This document shows positions 34,977-45,400 of a stretch of 64,000 nt of DNA, piece by piece. The DNA comes from Thermus sp. LT1-2-5 (lineage in GTDB: Bacteria; Deinococcota; Deinococci; Deinococcales; Thermaceae): positions 124,001 to 188,000 of the forward strand of contig NZ_BSRG01000004.1 in the NCBI RefSeq assembly GCF_040363165.1, given 5' to 3'. The translations under genes were made by a program, and so were the position numbers. Each line of letters begins with the position of its first letter. The stretch's first letter is position 1. Under the pieces are notes generated by a model. The model did no database searches. It saw only the letters and a list, made by a program, of their open reading frames with translations, and was not told the DNA's origin.

Positions 34977-35762
34977 ATGGAGGCCCTCTTGGCCAAAGCC
35001 TTGGCGGGGGAAGGCTTCTTCGCCTTTCCCGGCGTCCTCCTGGTGCGGGGACCAGACGCCTTTTCCTTCCTCCAGGGGCAGTGCACCCGCGACCTGAGGC
35101 GGCTTTCCGGGCCCGCAGGGGCCTTGTTCCTCAACCACAAGGGGCAGATCGAGGAGGGGGCCACCCTCTTTCCCCACCCGGAGGGCTACCTCCTTGCGCC
35201 GTGGGGTAGCCTCGAGGGCCTTTGGCATCGGCTTAAGCGCTACATCGTCTTCGACCAGGTGGAGCTTTTGACGCTTCCCCTCTACCGCCTGATCTATGCC
35301 GACGGGCGGGAGGAGGTAGGGGAAGGGGCCGAGGGCGCTTGGCCTGCGGAGCTTTACCCCCTGTACACCCTGCTCAAGGGCCTTCCCCTCCTGGAGGACA
35401 TCCGGGGGGAGCTGCCCCAGAGCGTGGGCCTCCTCTCCCTGGTGGACTACGGCAAGGGGTGCTACGTGGGCCAGGAGATCATGGCCCGCACCGAGGGCAA
35501 GGCGGTGCCCTACCGTCTGGTGGGCCTAAGGGCCTTGGCGGTGGGGGAGGCGCCGGCGGAGCTCCTTTGGGCGGGGAAGCGGGTGGGGGAACTCAAGCGC
35601 CTGGAGGCCACCCCCTTTGGCCCCTTGGGCCTGGGGGTGGTGCGGCAGGAGGTGCCCTTCGGGGCCGAGGTGGAAGGGGGCGGGGGGCGCTACCGCCTTG
35701 CCCCCCTTCCCTTTGAGGAGGTTGAGGAGGCGGCGTGGAGCGGGCAGAGATCATCGGGGTAG
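34977..35762 (+). CDS. ygfZ: YgfZ/GcvT-like folate-binding protein
   Basis: 261 residues from ATG 34977. [13 protein letters not shown] near residue 160 is the YgfZ signature with its Cys. [18 protein letters not shown] is the folate-binding start. YgfZ/IBA57 proteins help repair or assemble iron-sulfur clusters with tetrahydrofolate, for example in MiaB-type enzymes. The end overlaps cinA by 28 bases, so it is the head of the cinA-thpR-recA block. Confidence 0.9.
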   Translation: MEALLAKALAGEGFFAFPGVLLVRGPDAFSFLQGQCTRDLRRLSGPAGALFLNHKGQIEEGATLFPHPEGYLLAPWGSLEGLWHRLKRYIVFDQVELLTLPLYRLIYADGREEVGEGAEGAWPAELYPLYTLLKGLPLLEDIRGELPQSVGLLSLVDYGKGCYVGQEIMARTEGKAVPYRLVGLRALAVGEAPAELLWAGKRVGELKRLEATPFGPLGLGVVRQEVPFGAEVEGGGGRYRLAPLPFEEVEEAAWSGQRSSG

Positions 35763-36919
35763 GCACGGAACTCCTTTACGGGGAAACCCTGGACACCAAC
35801 ACGGCGGAGATCGCAAGGAGCCTCAAGCCCTTCGCCCTCAAGGTGGAGCGGACCCTCAGGGTGGCGGATGAGCCCGAGCCCTTGGCCCGGGAGGTGCGGG
35901 CGGCTTGGGAGCGGGCGCGGCTTTTGGTGCTCTCGGGGGGGCTCGGCCCCACCCCGGACGACGTGACCCGGGAGGCGGTGGCCCTGGCCCTGGGGGAGCC
36001 CTTGGTCCTGGACGAGGCGGTGTTGGCGGAGATCGAGGCCCTCTTCCGCGCCCGGGGGCGGGCCATGCCCGAGGCCAACCGCAAGCAGGCCCTGAAGATC
36101 CCCTCCGCCACCTGGCTTAAAAACCCCGTGGGCACCGCCCCCGGCTGGTGGGTGCGCAAGGAGGGCAAGGACCTCATCCTCCTCCCCGGCCCTCCACCCG
36201 AGTGGCGGCCCATGTGGCGGGAGGTTTTGCCGGAGCTTGCCCTTCCCCGTAGGCCCTACACCGAGCGGGTCTTCAAGACCTGGGGCATCGGGGAATCGGA
36301 CATCGTGGAGCGGCTTGGGGAGCTATTCCTCCGGGAAGAGGAGGTGGAGGTGGGCACCTACCCCAAGCTCCACGGGGTGGAGGTGGTGGTGCGGGGCCGG
36401 GAGGACCGGGTGGCGGAACTTTCGGAAAGGATTAAGAAAAAACTCCTGCGGGAGATTTGGGGCGAAGGGGACTTGACCCTGGCCGAGGCGGTGAAAAGGC
36501 GCATGGAGCTGGAAGGAGCCACCCTGGCCACCATGGAAAGCCTCACGGGGGGGCTCCTTGGGGCGGAGATCACCCGGGTTCCCGGGGCGAGCCGCTTCTA
36601 CCTGGGGGGCGTGGTATCCTATTCCGTAGGGGCCAAGGCCCGCTTCGGTGTGCCCGAGGAGCTCCTCGCCAAAACGGTTTCCGCCGAAACGGCCAAGGCG
36701 ATGGCGGAGGCCGCACGGTCCCTTTTCGGCGCCACCTACGCCCTAGCCACCACGGGGGTGGCGGGGCCCGAGCCCCTCGAGGGCGAACCCGTGGGCACGG
36801 TCTACGTGGCCCTGGCCACCCCCAAGGGAACCGAGGCTAGGCGCTACCGCTTTCCCGGGGACCGGGAGGCGGTGCGGCTTCGGAGCGTGTACGCCGCTTT
36901 GGCCCTTTTGGTGACATGA
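35735..36919 (+). CDS. cinA: CinA: NMN deamidase / ADP-ribose pyrophosphatase family
   Basis: 394 residues. The N-terminal MoCF-like domain (about 1-170) starts [19 protein letters not shown], with [17 protein letters not shown]. The C-terminal PncC-type deamidase has [30 protein letters not shown] and [14 protein letters not shown]. CinA salvages pyridine nucleotides and is often found beside recA. Start GTG 35735, inside ygfZ; the stop overlaps thpR by ATGA. Confidence 0.94.
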   Translation: MERAEIIGVGTELLYGETLDTNTAEIARSLKPFALKVERTLRVADEPEPLAREVRAAWERARLLVLSGGLGPTPDDVTREAVALALGEPLVLDEAVLAEIEALFRARGRAMPEANRKQALKIPSATWLKNPVGTAPGWWVRKEGKDLILLPGPPPEWRPMWREVLPELALPRRPYTERVFKTWGIGESDIVERLGELFLREEEVEVGTYPKLHGVEVVVRGREDRVAELSERIKKKLLREIWGEGDLTLAEAVKRRMELEGATLATMESLTGGLLGAEITRVPGASRFYLGGVVSYSVGAKARFGVPEELLAKTVSAETAKAMAEAARSLFGATYALATTGVAGPEPLEGEPVGTVYVALATPKGTEARRYRFPGDREAVRLRSVYAALALLVT

Positions 36920-37509
36920 GGCTTTTCTACGCGGTTTTCCTCCCTGAAGACGTGCGGCGGGCCCTGGTGGAGGCCCAAGGTAAGGTGGCCCGTTACAAGG
37001 GCTGGAAGGAGGTGGCGCCGCACCAGCTCCACCTCACCCTCCTCTTTCTGGGGGAAAGGCCGGAAGGCGACCTGGAGGACCTCCTGGCCCTCGGCCACCG
37101 CTTGGGGCGCCAGCACCCCCCCTTTCCCGCCCGCATCCGGGGCACGGGCTACTTCCCCAACGAGGGAACCCCCCGGGTCTGGTTCGCCAAGGCGGAAGGG
37201 GAGGGGTTTTCCCTCCTGGCCGAGGCCCTGCGGGAAGGGGTAGCGGAGGCCTTGGGGGAAGAGGCCCTTAGGGCGGGCGGGGACAAGCCCTTCAAGCCCC
37301 ACATCACCCTGGCCCGGCGCAAGGCTCCCGCCCCCAGGGTGCCCCCGGTGGTTTTCGGCCTGGAGTGGCCGGTGACCGAGTTCGCCCTGGTGCGCTCGGA
37401 GCTCAAGCCCAAAGGGCCCGTCTACACCATTTTGGAGAAGTTTCCCTTGCGAGGTGAGCATGGACGAGAACAAGAAGAAAGCGCTGGAGAACGCCCTGAA
37501 GACCATTGA
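36916..37509 (+). CDS. thpR: RNA 2',3'-cyclic phosphodiesterase (ThpR/LigT)
   Basis: 197 residues. The two HxT motifs HLTLLF and HITLAR mark the 2H phosphoesterase fold, which opens 2',3'-cyclic phosphates and can ligate RNA halves in vitro. The family part ends at about YTILEKFPL; the last 20 residues (GEHGREQEE...) lie inside recA, which begins at 37460 in another frame, giving a 50-base overlap. This gene pair is known in Thermus. Confidence 0.92.
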   Translation: MRLFYAVFLPEDVRRALVEAQGKVARYKGWKEVAPHQLHLTLLFLGERPEGDLEDLLALGHRLGRQHPPFPARIRGTGYFPNEGTPRVWFAKAEGEGFSLLAEALREGVAEALGEEALRAGGDKPFKPHITLARRKAPAPRVPPVVFGLEWPVTEFALVRSELKPKGPVYTILEKFPLRGEHGREQEESAGERPEDH

Positions 37510-38482
37510 GAAGGAGTTCGGCAAGGGGGCGGTAATGCGGCTTGGGGAGATGCCCAAGCAGCAGGTGGACGTGATCCCCACGGGCTCCTTGGGCCTGGAC
37601 CTGGCCTTGGGCATCGGGGGCATCCCCCGGGGCCGGGTGGTGGAGATCTACGGCCCCGAGTCCGGGGGCAAGACCACCTTGGCCCTCACCATCATCGCCC
37701 AGGCGCAGAAGCAAGGGGGTGTGGCCGCCTTCGTGGATGCGGAGCACGCCCTAGACCCCCTCTACGCCGCAAGGCTTGGGGTGAAGGTGGAGGACCTCTT
37801 GGTTTCCCAGCCGGACACCGGGGAGCAAGCCCTGGAGATCGTGGAGCTTCTCGCCCGCTCCGGGGCGGTGGACGTCATCGTGGTGGACTCCGTGGCCGCT
37901 TTGGTGCCCAAGGCGGAGATCGAGGGGGATATGGGGGACGCCCACGTGGGCCTCCAGGCCCGGCTCATGAGCCAGGCCTTGCGCAAGCTCACCGCCGTAT
38001 TGGCCAAGAGCAACACCGCCGCCATCTTCATCAACCAGGTGCGGGAGAAGGTGGGGGTGATGTACGGCAACCCCGAAACCACCCCTGGGGGGCGGGCCCT
38101 CAAGTTCTACGCCAGCGTGCGCTTGGACGTGCGCAAAAGCGGCCAGCCCATCAAGGTGGGGAGCGAGGCGGTGGGCATCAAGGTCAAGGTGAAGGTGGTG
38201 AAGAACAAGCTGGCCCCCCCCTTCCGCGAGGCGGAGCTGGAAATCTACTTCGGCAGGGGGTTTGACCCGGTCATGGACCTGGTGAACGTGGCCGTGGCCG
38301 CTGGGGTCATCGAGAAGGCGGGGAGTTGGTTCTCCTACGGGGAGCACCGCCTGGGCCAGGGGAAGGAGAAGGCGGCGGACTTCCTGAAGGAGCGGCCCGA
38401 GCTCCTGGAGGAAATCCGGGCCAAGGTCCTGGAGCGGGCCGACCAGGTGGTCTTGGCTGCCAGCGAAGAGGGGGAGGAATGA
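37460..38482 (+). CDS. recA: Recombinase A
   Basis: 340 residues from ATG 37460 (GAGGTGAG upstream), the length of other Thermus RecA proteins. Walker [10 protein letters not shown], Walker [12 protein letters not shown], the L1 loop [13 protein letters not shown] and the L2 loop [21 protein letters not shown] are all intact. It forms filaments on single-stranded DNA for homologous repair and triggers cleavage of LexA-like proteins. Overlaps rny by ATGA. Confidence 0.98.
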   Translation: MDENKKKALENALKTIEKEFGKGAVMRLGEMPKQQVDVIPTGSLGLDLALGIGGIPRGRVVEIYGPESGGKTTLALTIIAQAQKQGGVAAFVDAEHALDPLYAARLGVKVEDLLVSQPDTGEQALEIVELLARSGAVDVIVVDSVAALVPKAEIEGDMGDAHVGLQARLMSQALRKLTAVLAKSNTAAIFINQVREKVGVMYGNPETTPGGRALKFYASVRLDVRKSGQPIKVGSEAVGIKVKVKVVKNKLAPPFREAELEIYFGRGFDPVMDLVNVAVAAGVIEKAGSWFSYGEHRLGQGKEKAADFLKERPELLEEIRAKVLERADQVVLAASEEGEE

Positions 38483-40203
38483 GCCTTCTGGACCTGGTGC
38501 TTTTGGCCCTAGTCCTCCTCCTTTTGGCGGCCCTCTTTTTCAGGCGGAAGGGCGAAGACCGCACGGGGGAGGAGGCGAAGGCGGTTTTGGACACCGCCAA
38601 GGAGGAGGCGAAGGCCGCTTTAGAGGCCGCCCGCAAGGAGGCTAAGGAGATCCTCGAGGCGGCCCGGCACGAGGCCAAGGTCCTGCGGGAGGAGGCCGAG
38701 GCCCGGGCCAAGGCCTTGAAGGCGGAGCTGGAGGCCGAGCTCAAGCGCCGGACCGAGGCGCAAGAGCAGGAGACGAAAAAGCGCTTCGCCGAGGTGGAGG
38801 AGCGCCTAAAGGCCGAGCGGGAGGAGTTGAGGGCGGAAAGGGATCGGCTCCGCTCCCTCCAGGAGGAGCTCAAAGCGGAACGGGAGCGCCTCAAGGAGGA
38901 AAGGGAGGAGCTTCGCCGGGAAGCGGAAAGGCTTTCCAAGCGGGGTGAGGCCTTGGACGCCCGGGCCCTAAAGCTAGACGCCCTGGAGGAGGCCCTTTCG
39001 CAAAAGGAGGCGGCCCTCAAGGCCAAGGAGGCGGAGCTTTCCGAGCGGGAGAAGGAGATAGAAAAAAGGCTTTACCAGGTGGCGGGCCTTTCCCCCGAGG
39101 AGGCGCGCAGGCTCATCCTGGAAAAGCTGGACCAGGAGTTGGAGGAGGAAAAGGCCCAAAGGGTTAGGGCCGCCTTGGAGAAGGTGCGCCTCGAGGCCCG
39201 GAGGGAGGCGCAGAAGATCCTGGCCCAGGCCATGCAGCGCCAGGCTTCGGAAACCGCCGCACAGCTTGCCGTTTCCGTGGTCCCCATCCCCTCCGACGCC
39301 ATGAAGGGCCGGATCATCGGCCGGGAAGGGCGGAACATCCGCACCTTTGAGGCCCTCACGGGGGTGGACCTCATCATCGACGACACCCCGGAGGCGGTCC
39401 TCCTCTCCTCCTTCAACCCCGTGCGGCGGGAGATCGCCCGCATGGCCTTGGAGGAGCTTCTCAAGGACGGCCGCATCCACCCAAGCCGCATCGAGGAGGT
39501 GGTGGAAAAGGCCAAGCAGGAGATGAAGACCTTCATCTACGAAAGGGGCGAGGAGGCGGCCTTGGAGGCTGGGGTGGTGGGGCTTAAGCCTGGCCTCATC
39601 CAGCTTCTGGGGCGGCTCCACTTCCGCTCTAGCTACGGCCAAAACGTTCTGAAGCACTCCGTACAGGTGGCCCACCTGGCGGGGATCATGGCGGCGGAGC
39701 TCGGTCTGGACGCCGCCATGGCCAAGCGGGCCGGGCTCCTGCACGACATCGGGAAGAGCGTGGACCGGGAGGTGGAAGGGAGCCACGTGGAGATCGGCAT
39801 CGCCCTGGCTCGGCGCTTCGGGGAGCCCAAGGAGGTCCTTGACGCCATCGCCCACCACCACGACCCGGAGAACGCCGAAACCACCTACGCCGTCTTGGTG
39901 GCCGCCGCCGACGCCCTCTCCGCCGCCAGGCCCGGGGCCAGGCGGGAAAGCCTGGAGGAGTATCTGCAGCGCCTCGAGGCCCTGGAGCGCATCGCCCTTT
40001 CCTTCCCTGGGGTGGAGACCGCCTTCGCCGTGCAAGCGGGCCGCGAGGTGCGGGTCATCGTCAAGCCGGACAAGATCACCGACGCCAAGGCGGTGCTCCT
40101 AGCCCGGGAGATCGCAAGCCGCATCGAGCGGGAGATGAACTATCCGGGGCAAGTCCAAGTGACGGTGGTGCGGGAGAGCCGGGCGGTGGAGTACGCCAGG
40201 TGA
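38479..40203 (+). CDS. rny: Ribonuclease Y
   Basis: 574 residues from ATG 38479. An N-terminal membrane helix (about 3-21) is followed by a long Glu/Lys/Arg/Ala coiled coil (about 30-260), a KH domain ([17 protein letters not shown]) and an HD domain with [10 protein letters not shown] and [16 protein letters not shown]. RNase Y starts mRNA decay at the membrane. The ATG overlaps the recA stop. Confidence 0.96.
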   Translation: MSLLDLVLLALVLLLLAALFFRRKGEDRTGEEAKAVLDTAKEEAKAALEAARKEAKEILEAARHEAKVLREEAEARAKALKAELEAELKRRTEAQEQETKKRFAEVEERLKAEREELRAERDRLRSLQEELKAERERLKEEREELRREAERLSKRGEALDARALKLDALEEALSQKEAALKAKEAELSEREKEIEKRLYQVAGLSPEEARRLILEKLDQELEEEKAQRVRAALEKVRLEARREAQKILAQAMQRQASETAAQLAVSVVPIPSDAMKGRIIGREGRNIRTFEALTGVDLIIDDTPEAVLLSSFNPVRREIARMALEELLKDGRIHPSRIEEVVEKAKQEMKTFIYERGEEAALEAGVVGLKPGLIQLLGRLHFRSSYGQNVLKHSVQVAHLAGIMAAELGLDAAMAKRAGLLHDIGKSVDREVEGSHVEIGIALARRFGEPKEVLDAIAHHHDPENAETTYAVLVAAADALSAARPGARRESLEEYLQRLEALERIALSFPGVETAFAVQAGREVRVIVKPDKITDAKAVLLAREIASRIEREMNYPGQVQVTVVRESRAVEYAR

Positions 40204-40205
40204 GC

Positions 40206-40211
40206 TAGAAT
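40206..40211 (+). promoter_or_regulatory. TAGAAT -10 box of mreB
   Basis: TAGAAT eight bases before ATG 40220, immediately after the rny stop. A short AGGG lies between. This would let mreB be transcribed on its own in addition to any read-through. Confidence 0.5.
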
Positions 40212-40219
40212 AGGGCGAT

Positions 40220-41251
40220 ATGCTTCGGGGCGAGGACATCGGGATTGACCTGGGGACGGCCAGCGTCCTCATCTACGTGCGGGGGAAGGGGATCGTCCTC
40301 CGCGAACCCTCGGTGATCGCCGTGGTGCAGGGGAAGCGGGAGGTGAAGGCGGTGGGGGCGGAGGCCTATCGGATGCTCGGGCGCACCCCCGGCAACATCG
40401 TGGCCGTGCGCCCCTTGAAGGATGGGGTCATCGCCGACTATGCCCTCACGGAAAGGATGCTCCTCCTCTTCCTGCAGAAGGTGCTTTCCCCCATGAGCCG
40501 CTTCTTCAAGCCCCGGGTCATGGTGGGGGTGCCCTCTGGGGTCACGGACGTGGAGAGGCGGGCGGTGGTCCAGGCGGTTTCCGCCTTGGCGCAGAAGGTC
40601 TACCTCATCGAGGAACCCTTGGCGGCGGCCATCGGGGCCGGCATCAACGTGGCCGAGCCCACGGGGAGCATGGTGGTGGACATCGGGGGTGGTTCCACCG
40701 ACATCGCCGTCATTTCCTTGGGGGGGATCGTGCGCTCGGAAAGCCTCCGCATCGCCGGGAACGAGATGGACCAGGCCATCATCCGCTACATCCGCCAAAA
40801 GTACAACCTCCTCATCGGCGAGCGCACCGCCGAGGAGCTCAAGATCCAGCTGGGCCGGGCCAAGCTCCTCCCCGGGGAGGAGAAGGAGGTGGCGGAGGTC
40901 CGGGGGCGGGACCTCATCAGCGGCCTTCCCCGCACCGCAGAAATCCCGGCGGAGGACGTGGCCGAGGCCCTCAAGGAGCCCTTGGAGAAGATCTTCCAGG
41001 GGGTGAAGGGGGTGTTGGAAACCACGCCCCCCGAGCTGGCCTCGGACATCTACGAGCGCGGCATCCTCCTCACCGGGGGCGGGGCGCTTCTAAAGAACCT
41101 GGACGTGGCCCTGCAGGAGGCCACGGGGGTGCCGGTGGTGGTGGCGGAAAACCCCATTGAGGCCGTGGCCCTGGGCACGGGGAAGGCCTTGGAGATGCTC
41201 CACGTCCTCGAGGACACCATCCTCTCCTCCGACGACGTCCTAAGGAGGTGA
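40220..41251 (+). CDS. mreB: Rod-shape protein MreB
   Basis: 343 residues, full length. Phosphate 1 DIGIDLGTASVLIY, connecting and phosphate 2 VVDIGGGSTDIAVI, and adenosine LLTGGGALLKNLD motifs define the actin-like fold. MreB forms membrane filaments that guide lateral wall growth. mreC/mreD do not follow here; fabZ does. Thermus is rod-shaped, so a structural role is expected. Confidence 0.96.
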   Translation: MLRGEDIGIDLGTASVLIYVRGKGIVLREPSVIAVVQGKREVKAVGAEAYRMLGRTPGNIVAVRPLKDGVIADYALTERMLLLFLQKVLSPMSRFFKPRVMVGVPSGVTDVERRAVVQAVSALAQKVYLIEEPLAAAIGAGINVAEPTGSMVVDIGGGSTDIAVISLGGIVRSESLRIAGNEMDQAIIRYIRQKYNLLIGERTAEELKIQLGRAKLLPGEEKEVAEVRGRDLISGLPRTAEIPAEDVAEALKEPLEKIFQGVKGVLETTPPELASDIYERGILLTGGGALLKNLDVALQEATGVPVVVAENPIEAVALGTGKALEMLHVLEDTILSSDDVLRR

Positions 41252-41255
41252 GGCC

Positions 41256-41681
41256 TTGGACATCCAGGAGATCCTCAAGCTCCTCCCCCACCGCTACCCC
41301 TTCCTCCTGGTGGACCGGATATTGGAGGCGGACGAAAAGCGCTTCCGTGCCTTGAAGAACGTGACCTTCAACGAACCCCACTTCCAAGGGCATTTCCCCG
41401 GCTATCCCATCCTGCCAGGGGTCTTGCTCCTCGAGGCCATGGCCCAGGCGGCGGTGGGCACCATCGCCAAGCAACCCGGCTTCAAGCCGGGGGGGCTCGT
41501 CTTCCTCGTGGGGGTGGAGGAGGCCCGCTTTAGGAAGCCCGTGGTGCCGGGGGACACCCTCATCCTGGAGGGGGAGCTCCTCCTCTTCCGCCGGGGCCTG
41601 GGCAAGGTGGCGGTAAGGGCCTTGGTGGAAGGGGAGGAGCGGGCGAGCGCCACCCTGAGCTTTGCCGTGCGGGAGGGGTGA
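41256..41681 (+). CDS. fabZ: 3-hydroxyacyl-ACP dehydratase
   Basis: 141 residues. PHRYPFLLVDR and PHFQGHFPGYPILPGVLLLEAMAQ give catalytic His near 46 and Glu near 60 of FabZ hot-dog enzymes, which dehydrate 3-hydroxyacyl-ACP in fatty acid synthesis. Start TTG 41256 with AAGGAGGTGAGG upstream. The stop overlaps the next start (TGATG). Confidence 0.96.
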   Translation: MDIQEILKLLPHRYPFLLVDRILEADEKRFRALKNVTFNEPHFQGHFPGYPILPGVLLLEAMAQAAVGTIAKQPGFKPGGLVFLVGVEEARFRKPVVPGDTLILEGELLLFRRGLGKVAVRALVEGEERASATLSFAVREG

Positions 41682-42316
41682 TGGACCTTTCCGCCTACCT
41701 CAAGCGGGCCCGGGGCGGGCGGGTGGTGCGCACGGGGTTTTTGGAGCTCGAGGACCAGGCCCTCCTGGAGGCCCAGGCAAAGGCGGAAGGGCTCAAGGTG
41801 GCCTTCTTCGGCGGCTTCCCCCTGGCGGAGCGGAAGGTGGCCGTCCTCTACCCCCCCGAGGTGCCGGGCGTCCCGGACCCGGTGGAGGTCTACCTCCTGG
41901 AGAAGGAGCCCCCGGACCTGGGGGAGGCCATGGGGGACGTGGAGGCCTGGGAGGAGGGGTATTTGGTGGCCCTGCTTCCCCAGGGGAAAAACGCTCTCCT
42001 GGAAGCGGGCTACACCCTGCATCCCGCCCCCGAGGCCGCCTTCAAGGCCACCAAGGGCGTGCGCACCCTGGTGGTCCCCTCCCTGCGGGTGGACGCCTTA
42101 GGGGCTAAGGGGTTCGGCGTTTCCCGCAGCTACTTCGTCCAAGGGGTGAAGGCGGGCAAGGTGCGCCTTAGGGGCAAGGTGGCCTCCCCTAAGGACGAGG
42201 TGCGCCCTGGGGATACCCTCTTGGCCGAGGGCTTGGGAAGCCTCCGCCTCTTGGAGGTCCTGGGCGCCACCCGCCGGGGCAACGTCAAGGTGCGGGTGGA
42301 GGTGGAGAAGGGTTAG
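41681..42316 (+). CDS. S4-domain RNA-binding protein (YlmH-like)
   Basis: 211 residues from ATG 41681 (GGGAGGGG upstream). Residues 1-130 match the YlmH N-terminal part (DQALLEAQAKAEGLKVAF, GGFPLAERKVAV). GFGVSRSYFVQGVKAGKV at about 145-165 followed by DEVRPGDTLLAEG is an S4 domain. Such proteins bind rRNA or peptidyl-tRNA-blocked 50S subunits in ribosome rescue in Bacillus. Function here by homology only. Confidence 0.85.
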   Translation: MDLSAYLKRARGGRVVRTGFLELEDQALLEAQAKAEGLKVAFFGGFPLAERKVAVLYPPEVPGVPDPVEVYLLEKEPPDLGEAMGDVEAWEEGYLVALLPQGKNALLEAGYTLHPAPEAAFKATKGVRTLVVPSLRVDALGAKGFGVSRSYFVQGVKAGKVRLRGKVASPKDEVRPGDTLLAEGLGSLRLLEVLGATRRGNVKVRVEVEKG

Positions 42317-42437
42317 GCGTCATTAGTTTGGGTGGGGGGAAGGAGAGAGTGTGAGCCCCCCCACTTGCCATGAAAACGCAAGGGGTAGTAGCATTCAGGC
42401 CGTAAGCCCCAAGATATGGGGGGATTGCGGAGGGATT
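42317..42437 (+). promoter_or_regulatory. Structured leader of nrdJ
   Basis: 121 bases before nrdJ with several possible hairpins in series: GTGGGGGG (42332-42339) with CCCCCCAC (42357-42364), CTTGC with GCAAG around 42364-42382, and CCCC with GGGG just before the ribosome site GGAGGG. Hairpin 1 is strong. No B12-box or cobalamin-riboswitch core was found. It may be a 5' UTR that controls nrdJ or a terminator of the operon upstream. Confidence 0.4.
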
Positions 42438-45400
42438 ATGGAGCGCTATTTCTTTGACGAGCACGCCCAAGCCATCGCTAAGCGCCAGTATCTCCAGCCC
42501 GGGGACGGGGATATTCTGGGCATGTTCCGCCGGGTGGCCCGGGAGATCGCCAAGCCGGAAAAGCCCGAGGAAAGGGCGTACTGGGAGGAGAAGTTCTTTG
42601 AGCTCATGAGCTCTAAGCGCTTCTCCCCCGGCGGGCGCATTCTGGCCGGGGCGGGCACCGCCCACGGCAACCTCCTCAACTGCTTCGTGCAGGGGGCCAC
42701 GGAAAACCCTCCCGAAAGCTTTGCGGGCATCATGGAGGTGGCCAAAAAGCTCGCCTTGGTCACCAAGGTGGGCGGGGGAAACGGGGTGAACCTGGACCCC
42801 TACCGCTCCCGGGGCACGAGGAAGCGCCGGGCGGTGCAGGGGGTGGCTTACCTCTCCGCAGGCCATCCCGACGTGGAGGACTTCATCCGCGGCCTCATGC
42901 GCCCCCCCATCAACCCCGATGGCCCCAAGGAGGAGATCGCCCTCAAGAACTTCGCCCGGGTGGTCTACGGGGAGGTTTCCCCCGAGCTTAAAGCGTTGGC
43001 GGAGCGCTACGGGGTGGCCGTGGTCCAGGAGCCTCCGCAAGACGCCATCCGGGTGCCCGACGATATGGGGGGCATCGTGGAGGCCGCCAGGGAGGCGGCG
43101 GACCGGGCCCGGCGGGGGCTTGTGCCCCACGTGGACTTCTCCCTCCTTCGGCCCGAAGGCGCTCCCATCCGGGGAAGCGGCGGGACCAGCTCCGGCCCCG
43201 TGAGCTTCCTCTTTGAAATCTTTGACAACTTCCTGGAGTGGGCGGCCTTGGGGGCGGAGGAGGCGGGCCCCGTGGCTACCCTGCGCTACGTCTACGCCCC
43301 CGTGCTCCGGGTGGTGCGGCAGGGGGGGTGCCTCCATCCGGACACCTTGGTGCACACGGACCGGGGCACCTTGCGTCTTCGCGAGCTTGTGGACCCCTTC
43401 CGGCGGGGCTGGCAACGCCACACCCTAAGCGTGGCCACCGATGAGGGATGGCGGCCAAGCCCCGAGGGGTACAACAACGGCGTAGCCCCCACCCTCCGGG
43501 TGGTGTTGGAAAACGGCCTCGAGGTCCAAGGAACCCCTAACCACAAGCTCAAGGTCCTCCGGGAGGACGGAACGCGGGCGTGGATGGAGCTCCAGGAGCT
43601 TAAGCCCGGGGACTGGGTCATCTGGGTGCTGGATGAGCACACGGGCACCCCGGTCCAACTCGCCCCCTTGGACGAGGCCTTCCACCCCAACGCCAACCCC
43701 ATCCGCACCCCAGAGGTGCTCACCGAAGACCTGGCTTTCCTCCTTGGGTTCTTCTTCGGGGAGGGCTTCGTGAGCGGGGACCGCATTGGGTTTTCCGTTC
43801 ACGAGGAAGAGCCCATGCGGGCGGAGGTCAAGCGTCTCTTCCGCGAACTCTTTGGACTGGAGCTCCGGGAAGAGAGGAAACCCGGAGACCGGAGCGTTAC
43901 CCTGGTGGTTCGGAGCCGTCCCCTGGTCACCTGGCTCCGGAAGAACGGCCTGCTTAAGGGGAAGGCACAGGAGTTGGAGGTCCCGAGGGCCATCCGCCAA
44001 AGCCCTCGCCCCGTCCTCGCCGCCTTCCTCCGGGGCCTCTTTGAGGCCGATGGCACCGTGACTGCAGGCTATCCCATGCTGGTTACCGCCTCCAAGCGCC
44101 TGGCCCAGGACGTGATGGTCCTCCTGGGAGGGCTTGGCATCCCTTCCAAGCTCCTCCGCTACAACCCCCGCCCCGGGCGCTTCTCCAAGGCTGAGCACTA
44201 CCGGGTCCGGGTGGTGACCGCCAAGGGCCTGGAGCGGTACCTGGAAAGGATTGGGGTGCCTCAAGGCTCCCGCCTCGAGGCCCTTTACGGAAGCCGGCCC
44301 GACACGCGCCGAGAGTCTAGCTGGCCCTTACCCCACGCCGAAGTTCTCTTGAGGCCCCTCCTGGAGGTGGCGGGAAAGGGCAGGAAAGGCCATGCTTCTC
44401 CCTACACCCCCTTGCGCAAGGACCTTCTCCGGTATCTCCGGGGCGAGCGCCAGCTCACCGCCACGGGGTACACCCTGGTCCAGGAGAAGGCCCTAAGCTT
44501 GGGCTTGGAGGCCGAGCCCTTCGCCTTCAACGAGTACTACGTGCGGGTGGCGGCCGTGGAACCGGGGGGGGAGATCCTTACCCTGGACCTTTCGGTGGAG
44601 GGCAACCACACCTACCTGGCCAACGGCCTGGTGAGCCACAACACCCGCCGCGGCGCTGGCATGGCCACCCTCGCCCTCGAGCACCCCGACCTATTGGACT
44701 TCCTCACCGCCAAGGACCTGGACCGGGAGAAGGCGGAGGGGGATATCTCCACCTTCAACATCTCCGTTTTGGTGAGCGATGCCTTCATGCGGGCTTTGGA
44801 GCAGGACGCCCTTTGGCCCGTCACCCCTGTGGAGGTCCCCGGCAAGTACTACCCCTACCCCCTGGAGGGCCCCTACACCGGGAAGGTGCCCGAGCTTCCC
44901 GAGCGGGAGGACGGGGCCAAGCCCATTCCCCTTTACGAGGGGAAGGTGCCCGCCCGCTGGCTCTGGCACGAGATCGCCTGGCACGCCTGGGCCACGGGGG
45001 AGCCGGGGCTCATCTTCGTGGACCGGGTCAACGCCCTTTCGGCCCTGAAGGGGTTGGGGGAGCGCTACCAGATCCGTTCCACCAACCCCTGCTTCGTGGG
45101 GTCCACCCGGGTGCCCACGGAGTACGGCTTGGTGCCCATCGCCGAGCTGGCGGAGAAGCCGGAAGGCTTTTTCCTGGTCACGGATAACCGGGCTCCCTTT
45201 GGGGGTATGGGCCGGCCCATGCCTTATGAAGGCACCACGGTGCGCCGGGCGGCCAAGGCCTTCTTCACCGGGGTGAAGCCAGTGGTCCGCTTGAGGACGC
45301 GGGAGGGGCTAGAGCTCACCCTTACCCCCGACCACCTGGTCCTTACCCTCGAGGGCTACCGGGAAGCGGGTAGCCTCCGTCCGGGCGATCGGATTCTGGT

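Noticed and set aside
42317-42437. Cobalamin riboswitch before the B12-dependent reductase
   Set aside because: The B12 box and the conserved core were not found; only simple hairpins are visible.
42351-42437. Upstream GTG start of nrdJ
   Set aside because: Those 29 codons are rich in Pro/Cys/His and match no RNR; ATG 42438 has a ribosome site and the normal N-terminus.
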